Part shown: piece by piece, positions 54,760 through 64,000 of the stretch
How the letters are laid out: every line of letters starts with the position of its first letter
Numbering within the stretch: position 1 is the stretch's first letter
Source of the DNA: Hymenopellis radicata
Taxonomy: Eukaryota > Basidiomycota > Agaricomycetes > Agaricales > Physalacriaceae
Reading direction: 5' to 3'
Length of the DNA stretch: 64,000 nucleotides
Assembly (NCBI GenBank): GCA_015501595.1
Contig: JADNRX010000245.1
Location: 19,930 to 83,929, forward strand
Position numbers and translations under genes: made by a program
Notes under the pieces: model-generated
Told to the model about the DNA's origin: nothing
The model's input: the letters and a program-made list of their open reading frames with translations, nothing else
Databases searched by the model: none

Positions 54760-56257
54760 ATGGATAGTGATCGCGCTGTACAGCTAGCCGCACGACGCGC
54801 GGAAAGGCGGGCAAAAGGAATCAATGCACTGAGAGCATCTATGATTTACATTCCTGGGCCTCCGTTGAGGTTGGCGACAAGGACAAACAGAAAGTTAGCT
54901 GGCGAGCAGACAGAGCAGCGACAAGTGCCTGCAGGTATGTGCCACTAATGTGACGCTACGTGGGGGGGTGAACTGAACAAAGGGGTAGACATGCCGGGTG
55001 TTGAGAGGGAGACGGATACCCCAAATATTCCGTGGTGGTTGAAGCATGCAGGGCAATCGCCCCGAGAACTGTGAGAGGCGCAGGCTCATCGAGAAGTGCT
55101 GACAGAACAGGCTGAGGAGTAGAGTCTTTGTATATCCGTGGAACGCGAGTGCAAGTGGCATTGCGGGGGGGGAGGTTACGGTAACTGGTGCCGATTTGGA
55201 GCGTTTGGCCCCGCAGAAGCTACTCAGCGATTCAGTTGTGATGTTCGGTTTAAGGTGAGTCGCCAGCGAAGGAGTGATGGCTGTTGAAGTGATGCGAGTT
55301 GCATAGATTGGCACTAAAGGAATTGGAGGACAGAGATGTAGTTGCTTTCCAGAGCATCTATGTTTATAGCAACTTTTTCTACAATGTGCTGAAGGAACGG
55401 TGAGTGTTGCGGTTTGCGTGTTTTAGACGGATGACGAGTAAGCGGCCGCAGGGGCTACGGGGCCGTCACGAAGTGGACGAAAGGCATTGATATCTTCAGA
55501 AAGGATACTCTGTTGGTACCAGTTAATGAAACGTGAGCACTGAGCATGTTTTCCTGTGACTTCAACATGATGAGCCTGGGTAGGGGTCATTGGTTTCTGG
55601 TGGTGATCTGTGATGCTGGATGGCTTCTGAAAGACGAAGAAAACGCGAATGACAGGGAGCGAGGAGGGGACATGACATGCCAAGAACGAAGGTAGGAGTA
55701 TGGGAGGTGAATGATGAGTGCGAAGCTGACTGTATATCGAGGAGAACACGGATAACTGTGTTAGACTCCCTGGGTTACAGGCATACAGCTCTGTGCGAGC
55801 GCCTAGCCAATTATTTGGCCGAGGAAGCAGAGACGAAATGGGGGAAAACGACGGGACGGCGCGCATTAATATATGATTCGACGGTGCGTGCTGATGATGT
55901 ATATGAGGCAGTTCACAGGCAATAGAGACATACTAGGTGCCACATCAGTCAAATAATTGGGACTGTGGATTGTATGTGATTCATTTCGCGAGGATGTACC
56001 TTTCGGATGTGAAGTATTATGGGGGTGTTGTGCGGCAGGTAGGGGCGCATGTGGTTCATAAATAGGAAAGTGCTGACAGCGTACTATGGCAGGAAAAAGA
56101 GGGAAAGAGATTGGTGTGGAAGGTTGCGCAAATTGACGGAATGCGACAGGAGTTGATGGAACGAGCGAGGGAGACCGCGATGGAGTACAGGAAATGGAAG
56201 AGTAGTCAAGGGGAAATTGAAGAGAGCGAGGATGAATCGGAAGTAGAATTGTTGTAA
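54760..56257 (+). CDS. Ulp1/SENP-like cysteine protease (C48), 359 aa (9 exons)
   Basis: Exons 54760-54934, 54989-55070, 55111-55254, 55307-55399, 55452-55532, 55584-55691, 55742-55883, 55949-56038, 56093-56257; introns 40-65 nt; total in phase. The order of motifs is that of the C48 family: VTGADLERLAPQKLLSDSVV (L-x-D/S-x-x-I substrate region), YVYSNFFYNVL, WTKGIDIFRKDTLLVPVNET, then H194 in GHWFLVVICD, D236 in VLDSLGYRH, and C281 in NNWDCGLYVIHFA. These form the His-Asp-Cys triad that cleaves SUMO or a similar protein; the usual oxyanion Gln just before the Cys is not clearly placed. The C-terminus is acidic (ESEDESEVEL). Ulp1-like domains are frequent in fungal and animal DNA transposons, so it may be element-borne rather than the housekeeping enzyme. 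Confidence 0.82.
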
Positions 56258-56318
56258 AGGAAAAGCAATGGTTGTTTGGAGACGATTGGGGGAGGCAGTC
56301 ACTGATCAGTAAGTTCGG

Positions 56319-56388
56319 ACCCGTCTGGTGGCGTCTGGCGGGGGTCGCCGTCTGGTGCTGCATGGTGCCACGCCAGCCAGACGGGGAC
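56319..56388. repeat. GTCTGG-rich inverted repeat
   Basis: CCGTCTGGTGGCGTCTGGCG, GCCGTCTGG and then CCAGCCAGACGG can fold as a hairpin. A related GTCTGG/CCAGAC block is at 58020-58078. Confidence 0.5.
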
Positions 56389-56504
56389 CATACCAGTTAC
56401 GCCGTTATGCAGTGCGGTCTGCCATACACTGGTTGGATTTTTTTTTATCCCAAAGTCAATCACTCACAATATGTACTTCTTTCATCAATAATCAACTCCC
56501 GGGC

Positions 56505-56983
56505 ATGGTTCTCGATGTCGTTTTCGATACGGACGCGAACGGTAAGTACGCGAGAGCCAACGGGGATCGGGTCCAAGGCCCGTGGTCTGTGCGCGAGCAC
56601 GCCATCGACCACGTGCATGTTCGGTTTCGATTTTTGCCCAAGTCCAACTTGCTCTCTCTCTGTACTTCCTCTCACTCGCCCGAGTAACCACCTCCCTGTC
56701 ACCGCCAGGTGCTTTGAGCCCCGCTGCCTACAACGCACCACGGCTGTTCAGCCGCCAGATCCACGAATTATGCGCACAGGAGCACGTCCAACGGACGAGG
56801 TAATGAGGACAACTTTGCTGGTACATATAAGCCCAGACCAAACCTGCACAATGACCAACCTCACAGCGAGACCGAGCACGACGGTGAGGACAGCGATGTG
56901 ATGTGGACTGCGGGCTAGGCGACGAGCACTGCAAGCACGACAACGAGGACGGCGAACGACAAGGACAGCAAGCACAACGATAA
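56505..56983 (+). CDS. Small hypothetical protein, about 69 aa (4 exons)
   Basis: Exons 56505-56541, 56709-56799, 56867-56883 and 56919-56983. The first donor (GTAAGT) is strong; the last intron would be only 35 nt, and without it the frame stops at 56916. The protein starts MVLDVVFDTDANG, continues LSPAAYNAPRLFSRQIHELC and ends in a polar His/Asp/Gln-rich tail. No family recognised. Confidence 0.35.
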
Positions 56984-58271
56984 GACCCATTGAACGGGCC
57001 TCAGAACTCTTGCCAGCGCGGCAGCGAGGATGCGCCGTGACACCTACGGTACGTTCACTTGATGCCTGCGGAGTGCAGTATCTCCCACCGCAAGGGTTCG
57101 GTCTTCAACACTGGTATTTCTATTTTCTGCCGTCGTCGTCGATAACGGTGCCGTCGCCGCCATCGCTCTTACCCATGGTGCGTCGTCTTTCTGCCTCGTT
57201 GGCCAGCTCTTAATTGTTGTCATAGACGTATTCTTTGTTGACGGCCGGTGTCCATGGACTGGGCATCGTCTCCGTCTCTGTCCATGGGAGCGTTGCCGCA
57301 GCTTACGCGAGCTTGGGACGACTTTCCGCCACTTGGCTACTTCCTTGTCTACACGGCGCTCGCAATCAGGACGGCGAGCACGACAATGGGGACAGCGAGA
57401 AGGCCATCGAGGATTCTTGTTGGTCTCATTCTCCTGATACCCAGGAGGAGTCATACAGCAACCCTCTCTGGGCTCTCATCTCGGTATTGATCTCACCTAC
57501 TTTCTCTTTCTCTTGTATTTTGCTAACGGCTTTGAGGTTAGACACAGCCTAATGATGTACCGGTACCTACGAGCGCGAGCGCGAACGGACTGCAGGCTGG
57601 AATGGCGCTGACAATTTCCGGGATACTTAACGTGCCAAAGCGGTTTAGCAGCTTTTGCCACAAGCGAAGGCGTTGAGCGACGACGGCTGGGCCGACATTT
57701 AGGTGATTAGTACCATTTAATCCCCCGCGATTTATGTAGTAATTCGGTTTGCAGGTACCATATCCGTCGATGTCTTGATTCACTGCCAGCGGTGTGGTGT
57801 TTCCTGTAGTTTCTGTTGATAGAAATGTCTACAAGTTGTATACTACCCATCAATATCACCGTATTCTGCAATCTAAAGACGGAGACACATAAAAGAGGAA
57901 TAACGAGCAATATGGGAATGGTGTATGGCCGGAACAGGATCAGTCCGGTACCGCATGGCACGGTTGTATGGTTGCGCATGGTTGATTGGGGCGACGTGCA
58001 TAATTTATGCATGTCGTTTCTGGTGCCAGACGCGTCTGGTGAGCATGGTTGGTCTGGTGCCATGCCCACCAGACAGGTAGCTACTTACTGATCTGGCAGA
58101 CCAAGTATCGGATACGGGCGCCGATTATGGGAGAAGAAGAAGCTGATTTACGTGTTAAGTATGGTTGTTGAGCGGGGCTAGAGGGGAACGTGGGAGGATC
58201 GGCAATGATGGCGTGTATGATATCATGAGACAAATCAGTCCTTTGACCACAGACTCTGATCCTGCAACAAG
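56984..58271. other. No secure gene; low-complexity and repeat-like DNA
   Basis: Many short frames occur on both strands. One plus frame (57235-57552) and one minus frame (57783-57538) are longest, but neither shows a motif. A block of GTCTGG/CCAGAC repeats with hairpin potential lies at 58020-58078. Confidence 0.4.
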
Positions 58272-59826
58272 ATGGGGAGAAAAACGAATGAAGACGCCAA
58301 AAGGAGCCCGAAAAAGCAAATGCTAAAAGGACGACGCACACAGGCGGCGAAGGAAGGTGGGAGCGGCAAGAGAAAAAGAAGCTGTTCGACAGAAAGTGAC
58401 AGAAGCGGGGGAGAGAAAACGGTGGCGTCGCCGACTAAAAAGAATAAAGCCGAAGGCAAGAACACTTGGGAGGTCGGTACGTATGACTTCGAGATGTGGC
58501 GTGGGATGGTATTGACGCGCAGGCGCGACAGAGTGCCTGGTGGGCGTTAGGGTGTGGAAGGGCAAATTGCAATACCGATGTGCTTGGTGGGGGTGGGGTC
58601 GACGAGACTGGAGGTAGGAAGGATGTGATGCTAAGCGCTACTCACATAAACTGATAAGCTTCATTAGTTGGCAAAGCGAAGAGGACTTGGACATCGAAGA
58701 GACTGGAGACGCGAACGAAGAAATGAAAGCTCGTCTGTGGGAGCATCTGACTATGACAAGGAAAGGATTGAATAGAGAAGACTATGATGGGAAGGTGCTT
58801 CATGCGAAGGACAGCTTCTACAGTGAGTGTTGTGTTAAAATCCATGCGTTAGCGCAATACGGTGATGTGTGAGCAGATGAGGAAGCGGCGAGATACCATA
58901 CAATGGTGAAAGTGCCGACATGGCAGGTGAATTCAGTGCAACTATGTGAACCGGAGGTGTGCTGATAGGCATGTGAAGGCTGAGGCTGAGGCGGCGCGGG
59001 AGCGAGCGACGTCAGGTACGCGTGCTTGCCCTACGGTATGCCGACACTGACAAGGATGCAGGCGGCGGCAGCGTATCACGGGACGGAGTCGATGGTGAGT
59101 GTTCAACAGATCACACACAACTAGGGAAGTATAATAACCGAGATGCGTAGTACATTATGGAGACAACTTGAAACTCGGGACACTCGTTATACCGCGGGAC
59201 GTTAAGAGCCGCAGCGTAGCTGAACTGGAGGCGGATTCAGATCTCACAGACCTCTCGTCTGATGGGGAAAATGATGATGACGGTGAAATAGACGCGAAAA
59301 CTGCAAGTAAACTCGCAGAAGCCCAGGGTGAAAAGAGCGGCAAGGCAGATGAGCCTGACGTGGAATCGGAGATGATGGACACATCATCTGATAAAGATAA
59401 TGAGAATGACGGTGAGTATTGGCCTTAACTGAGAACAAATACAACTGGAACGTGTTATGAAGACATGTGGCGGAAGGCCGTAGCTGTGTATGCTGCTGAA
59501 GAACATAATTCGGCAACGGCTGATGCTGAGGCAGAGGACACACATGGTTGGGATGAGGCTGACTTGCATGGTATGACATGCCATGGTGGTTGTTATAGGT
59601 CACGACTGATGACGAACAGAGGAGGCGACATCGGAGCGTAGACAGTATATTGAATCTGGGGAAGAAGACATGGATAGATGCACGAGTGAGGTAAGAGGGG
59701 GTGATGGTACGTGCCTTAACAGATTTCAGACGTGTCAGGGCTTATAACATTGTAGGACGGAACAGCAGAGACGTTGCTGAGTTGCTCGTTGAGATGTTGA
59801 GCGTTTATGGGAGGATAAATGGGTAA
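58272..59826 (+). CDS. Highly charged hypothetical protein (about 7-8 exons)
   Basis: The first exon starts MGRKTNEDAKRSPKKQMLKG and is very basic with a nuclear-localisation-like KRKRS. Later blocks, each bounded by plausible splice sites, are acidic: EEDLDIEETGDANEEMK (58678 on), AEAEAARERATSGGGSV, VIPRDVKSRSVAELEADSDL with a DGENDDDGEID stretch (59165-59412), DMWRKAVAVYAAEEH (59461 on), EEATSERRQYIESGEED, and a last exon to the stop at 59824-59826 with DVAELLVEMLSVYG. The stretch near 58850-58970 could not be joined. A basic N-terminus plus acidic body suggests a nuclear protein; no domain is recognised. Confidence 0.5.
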
Positions 59827-59904
59827 GCGGAGAAATAGTGGAAGATACTGTGTAGCTGGCAGAATTTGGTCTTGCGGAGAATGAATGAAAGGGAAGGCTT
59901 CTTG

Positions 59905-59962
59905 GACTATGATGCGTGAGGATGCGTGAGGATGCGTGAGGATGCGTGAGGATGCGTGAGAC
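59905..59962 (+). repeat. GATGCGTGAG 10-bp repeats
   Basis: Five copies of GATGCGTGAG in a row, about 65 nt before the ATG of the JmjC gene. The same word, with GAT instead of GAG, is repeated at 35103-35150. Confidence 0.85.
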
Positions 59963-60025
59963 CGGATCAACGGCCCGCGCGCAAAGTTGTGAGGACCAGA
60001 GTACGATGGCTGTTTTTTGAACGTC

Positions 60026-62348
60026 ATGCCAATGCCAGATGCGTTAGTACCGGAGTCTACCGACGCGTTCGACCTGAGGCGGAGGCTGCTGGATTTTGAG
60101 ACAGCAGTGCTGCTTCAAGGGAGCGAGGACGTGGACTATTGGTCGCGGATCGACCCCCAGGAGCGGTTAAGTGCGATACAACGTCGCGCATGGCGACTAA
60201 GGCCGGGAGAAGAATGGGCGACCTGGCGGACAAGGCAACGGCAGGCGCTGTCAGCACAGAACTGGAGACAAAAATTGTGCGTGACGTGCTTTTTTTTTTT
60301 TTGATCAGAGGAGATTCTCAATAATGGTTTGAGTATTCAGGCCACCGGAGAAGAGAAAATGCATGAATGAGAAGTCAACGTACGTGAGACGCGCCATGAT
60401 GATGGTCAGACTGTTGATAGTACAAAGGGAGCGCATGCAACGGTCCAGAGCAAGAAGACGGAAGCGCGATGAGTCGACCAAGAGCCAGAACAGTTCGCCG
60501 TCCTGTTCAGGCGGGGGAGGTGTCTCAGAGCAGGTTTCAGGTGATTCAACAGCACCCCCCGGATGTGTTATTATAGACCTCCGCGAGGACATACCATTCG
60601 AGCGTGACTTCGACGTATTGGCACTGAAGGGCAAGCACACAACGGTAGTGGCTTACGGACCGTGGATTGATGCGGAAAATGGCGAAAACCTACTCCACAG
60701 GGTATTTGTGTTTGCAGCATTGACTTAAACGTGGCTGATACCAATGGTTAGGAGGCGAAGCTGGTGAAAATTCTCAGCGAGAAGGCAGGCGGCCTCACCG
60801 ATGAGAGTAACGCACACGTGACGGTATTGGATCACGTGGACGCGGACTGCCAGGACGTGGTGCGGCGGGCTTTGGGAGCGGGAAAAGTGGTATATGTACC
60901 GCCGAGTGCAGATCAAGTGGCGCACCACCTCGATGCCCAATGGATTAAACGGAATTATGCGGTCAATACGTCTGATCGAATTCGAGAGTTCATAGTAAGT
61001 GACCGGCGTATGAGGATGGCGATGGGTGACTCACGCAAGTGGTAGGTATGAAAAGCAAGGCCAGGATGTATGAGCCGGGGGCTCCCGATGGATTAACCCA
61101 GTATCACTCGGAAGAAGTGTCTTTGGAGGATCTACTAAAGCCGTTGACCGCGGAGAGCGACCGACTGTTTTGCTTGGAATTTGCTGCGTTCGTGCGGTCA
61201 CTGCCGGAAGGTTTATTGTAAGTAGCTAATACATGGCCACGCGTATAGGTTACTCACCAGGCTTGTAGTGCCTTGGACGATACATTGGCCGCCTGGCAGG
61301 AAACCAAGTTCATGTCTTCCTTGTTCACTAACAGAGTGGATATGCAACAGTTCGTGGACAGGTTTTGGGGATTACTGCACCAGGGAATGACGAACACGAC
61401 ACTACATCATGATGCGGATGGCAAGGTGACGATCATTTTGGGCCAGGCCGGGTATAAAATCTGGTTTGTGGTGTATCCTGCTGGAGAGGTTGGAGGGACG
61501 CCCGAAGAAGTTGCCCGATTCCAGGAGTCTCTGGTGGAGGATGAAGATGAGGGACGGTACCCGGACAATATATCAGTGTATGCTTTCCTTATAGCGCCGG
61601 GCGCGATCTTGTAAGTGCGGCATCATGTTCGGGCATGGGGTGAAATTGATATGCCACCTTAGAATGCAACCACCAGGTTTAATGCATGCTGTCTATACGC
61701 CAGTGCCCGCTTACGTCAATGGTTGTTCATTCTGGTCACTAGACAGTCTGCATTTGACGCGCATTTCTCGGGTAGTGGATGTGAACTTGGGGAATAGTCT
61801 AACAAACGTGGATCACGATGATGTGGCTACCTATGAATCGTTTCTGCGCCTCATATGCCATGTACCAATTGTACAAGACCGAGGTGAGTGCTAATCGATG
61901 GGCTTGTGAGAGAATGTTCAGTGGGTGATGTCGAACTTTAGAACTGCCCAAAAGCGCTTTAATTGCGTTGTGTTCAATGGTCATGTTTCCGGATCAGTTC
62001 TATATGCGACATAGGCGTCACGACAACATGCAGTTGAACGGCTTGCAGAGAGTGACGAAGGAAGTGCAGGCTCTGCCGGCCCGTCGTCTAGCTGTGACGC
62101 TGGCCTGTATACTATGTGAAAGTCTGGGGTTTGAGGTAGAGATGAAGGTAATGGTAGAGAATGATCTAAAGAGGACAAAGGCTGGAAAGTACCGGGAGAA
62201 GAAAGTAGAGGCACTGAGTTGTGCATTGCGTCGGGCGTTAGACTCGGAAGGAGAACTGGAGGGGGAACTGATAGACTTGGGGAAAGGCGGAATCCGACGC
62301 AAAATGCGAGACGCGATTGATAGAGCGCGGGGGGTTGCTGTAGAATAG
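60026..62348 (+). CDS. JmjC-domain protein, 660 aa (7 exons)
   Basis: Exons 60026-60276, 60341-60701, 60752-60994, 61060-61217, 61269-61610, 61663-61883 and 61942-62348; introns 50-65 nt, the first with a 13-T tract; sum in phase. The N-terminal 150 residues are charged and helical with a strongly basic run (RMQRSRARRRKR). The JmjC core is visible: H384-x-D386 (TTLHHDADGKVTIILGQAG), KIWFVVYP, then APGAIL and the distal H460 (MQPPGLMHAVYTPVPAYVNG). This resembles the JmjC proteins expanded in mushrooms, where HAVYTPE and GGHF are typical. JmjC enzymes use Fe(II) and 2-oxoglutarate, often to demethylate histones; the substrate here is unknown. The C-terminus is helical and ends RDAIDRARGVAVE. 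Its last 50 coding bases recur at 63000. Confidence 0.78.
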
Positions 62349-62999
62349 GCTATGAATATAGTCGATCCACTGCCTTGCTTCCTTCCCACCTCGGACCTGC
62401 CTTCTCCTTCGTCCATACCCATGTCCTCTATTATAAGCTTCTCATTGCACGCCGTGCTCTAGGCATCGGCGCCGATGCGCTCTCCGTTGCCATCCCGACG
62501 CGTTCAAAAAGGTCAAGTTGATCGTAAGAGGTGGGTTTGTTCTGCCTACAACATAGTGATTGTCTCGTATGTGGGAGACGGTTGAGGACGCAAACTCAAG
62601 GACATGCCCCCATGAGATGCTTGAGGCGGCACGCGCAGAAGATACTTGACGATGCACGCATAGGAGATCACTGAGGATCTGCACCCCCGTGAACAGAGAC
62701 TTACTTAACTCACCGTTGATTGACGCTTCGACCTGTCTTCATTCCCTGTCGTCGACAGTTACATAGAAGTAGAATTCAACACCCCATTGGTGTAAGCGCC
62801 CGCAGAGCCCCGCAAAGACAAGCTGGGATGCGAAGGGTTGTGAGGAAAGAAGGACGCGACCTGCTGTGGCGTCCTAAGACTGTCGCAAAAAGTGAGGGCG
62901 GGATAGATGTGAGTGGAAAGGACCATTATACGCATTGAGCCTGAGGACCTCGACTCTGCGTTAGTAGGAGTTAGAGCGGTACGAAGGTATGAGGTTGAT
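62349..62999. other. Intergenic, no secure gene
   Basis: Short frames only. Around 62600-62690 there are near-repeats of GATGCTTGAGG, GATACTTGACGATGC and GATCACTGAGGATC. Confidence 0.4.
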
Positions 63000-63049
63000 G
63001 ACGCAAAATGCCAGACGCGAGTGATAGAGAGCGGGGGCTTGCTGTAGAA
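63000..63049 (+). repeat. Duplicate of the JmjC gene's 3' end
   Basis: GACGCAAAATGCCAGACGCG and the following 30 nt match 62296-62345 (the last codons and stop region of the JmjC gene) at about 46 of 50 positions. Nothing else of the gene is present here. Confidence 0.7.
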
Positions 63050-63199
63050 GTTCAGAGCAGATTGAATGAGGGTCTTGCAGGTCAATGAGTCGTCGAGAGC
63101 CTGCTGTTGAGTGCGCGCCTGTAAGACCGATTCTGGACCGGCCAGATGGCGAGGTTGGAGGCTGAGAAATGAACGGGCACTGAGGTGGAGAATGAGAGG

Positions 63200-63585
63200 C
63201 ATAAAGAGCTTGCAGACCAAGAGAAGAAGAGCTTGCAGACGAAGAGAAGAAGAGCTTGCAGACGAAGAGAAGAAGAGCTTGCAGACGAAGAGAAGAAAGA
63301 GCTTGCAGACCAAGATGAGAATAGCTTGCAGACCAAGAGAAGAAGAGCTTGCAGACCAAGAGAAGAAGAGCTTGCAGACCAAGATGAGAATAGCTTGCAG
63401 ACCAAGATGAGAATAGCTTGCAGACCAAGATGAGAATAGCTTGCAGACCAAGATGAGAATAGCTTGCAGACCAAGATGAGAATAGCTTGCAGACCAAGAG
63501 AAGAAGAGCTTGCAGACCAAGAGAAGAAGAGCTTGCAGACCAAGAGAAGAAGAGCTTGCAGACCAAGATGAGAATAGCTTGCGAA
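63200..63585 (+). repeat. 23-bp minisatellite array C
   Basis: About seventeen units of AGCTTGCAGACCAAGAGAAG-type repeats (23 bp), with two versions (AAGAGAAGAAG and AAGATGAGAAT) in blocks and a GACG variant at the left end. One unit is 24 bp. Long frames across it on both strands are artefacts of the repeat. Core TTGCAGACC and unit length match arrays A and B, though the other half of the unit differs. Confidence 0.92.
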
Positions 63586-63945
63586 CGGATCGCCAGAGGT
63601 TGCGATCGGGAAAGCGGGATTGCGGTCCGGTTAGTTAGATTGCAGACTGACTGGTCCTATATTGCAAGCTCGTGACTAAGAACAGCAGGCTGCAAAGGTT
63701 GGAGCCTCATGATATGTCCTCCTGACTGAGGGGTGTGCCTCGGGCGCTAGTGAAAGCAGAACTGTGCGCAAACCATAGACCTACGTTATTATAAAGTGGG
63801 GGGGGATGCACACTGAAGTATGAGATGTGGGGGGGGGGACAAAGACAACATGTTACATTAAGGAAGACGGACATACATGAAATTTTTAGACACTGTAAGT
63901 TGGATACCTACAACAGCACTCCGCAGGTGAACGGACTGCAATCCG

Positions 63946-64000
63946 ATGGCCGCGAGTCTGCACCGGCCAGACGTCACGTGTTGGCCGCGGTGCCTGACCG
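63946..64000 (-). repeat. Conserved repeat head, copy 2 (inverted, at window edge)
   Basis: The reverse complement of this stretch matches 8776-8828. GGACTGCAATCC directly precedes it on this strand, the same order (head then GCAGAC-type unit) as in copy 1. The copy runs to the last base of the window and may continue. Confidence 0.75.

Noticed and set aside
54895..55866. Minus-strand frames of 139 and 147 codons opposite the Ulp1-like gene
   Set aside because: The plus strand carries a nine-exon protein with a complete catalytic triad; the minus frames show no motif.
62759..63566. Long minus-strand frames (up to 253 codons) with SWSASYSHLGLQA repeats
   Set aside because: They read through array C in every frame and also through the JmjC 3'-end duplicate in reverse.
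1..64000. CRISPR arrays, tRNA or rRNA genes
   Set aside because: The direct repeats have no unique spacers of regular length, and no cloverleaf or rRNA-like text was recognised.

Overview
The window looks like nuclear DNA of a filamentous basidiomycete, probably an agaricomycete. Reading frames are cut by many introns of about 45-60 nt (a few only 34-40 nt) with GTRNGT donors and CTRAY branch sites. No rRNA, tRNA, bacterial operon or CRISPR array was seen. Exon models below were joined by hand: splice sites read directly, phases checked so each total is a multiple of three, and family likeness judged from memory. None has been tested against transcripts or databases.

Layout. (1) 0-17 kb is gene-poor: a hypothetical gene with a PPxY motif (1.2-2.4 kb), a small TATA-led gene (2.85 kb), a LINE-tail relic, an 11-exon membrane protein of a large agaricomycete family (4.7-7.7 kb), a C2H2 zinc-finger gene carrying a 39-bp in-frame repeat (11.3-11.9 kb), two arrays of a 23-bp minisatellite, and a 2.8-kb segment bounded by 43-bp inverted repeats (13.37-16.15 kb). 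(2) 17-30 kb is a dense cluster of lineage-expanded genes: F-box/LRR-like proteins on both strands, a tandem pair of unknown proteins with matching exon phases (23.2-24.9 kb), and two plus-strand paralogues with a Cys motif interleaved with the F-box genes (25.1 and 29.1 kb). (3) 30-64 kb holds genes typical of mobile-element and chromatin biology: two unfamiliar multi-exon genes (30.3-35.0 kb), a CxC-type protein of the KDZ transposase class (35.3-37.6 kb), a kinase-like protein, a SAP-like DNA-binding protein divergent from a TET/JBP-like 2-oxoglutarate dioxygenase (41.1-45.1 kb), a Crinkler-type P-loop protein (45.3-47.2 kb), the small replication protein A subunit RPA3 (47.5-48.0 kb, the only obvious housekeeping gene), an F-box gene, a large agaricomycete-family gene with an apparent frameshift (49.8-52.8 kb), a Ulp1/C48 SUMO-protease-like gene (54.8-56.3 kb), a highly charged protein, and a JmjC-domain protein (60.0-62.3 kb).

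The most interesting signal is the co-occurrence within about 27 kb of a KDZ-class protein, a TET/JBP-like oxygenase, a SAP-like protein, a Ulp1-like protease and a JmjC protein. KDZ transposons and TET/JBP genes are known to be linked in basidiomycetes, so this may be a KDZ-TET type island or its remains. A second signal is a ~22-nt phased motif (core TTGCARAC/TYGCAATC) that recurs in intergenic DNA across the whole window and forms the core of three independent 23-bp minisatellite arrays; a ~54-bp sequence beside the first array recurs inverted at the very end of the window.
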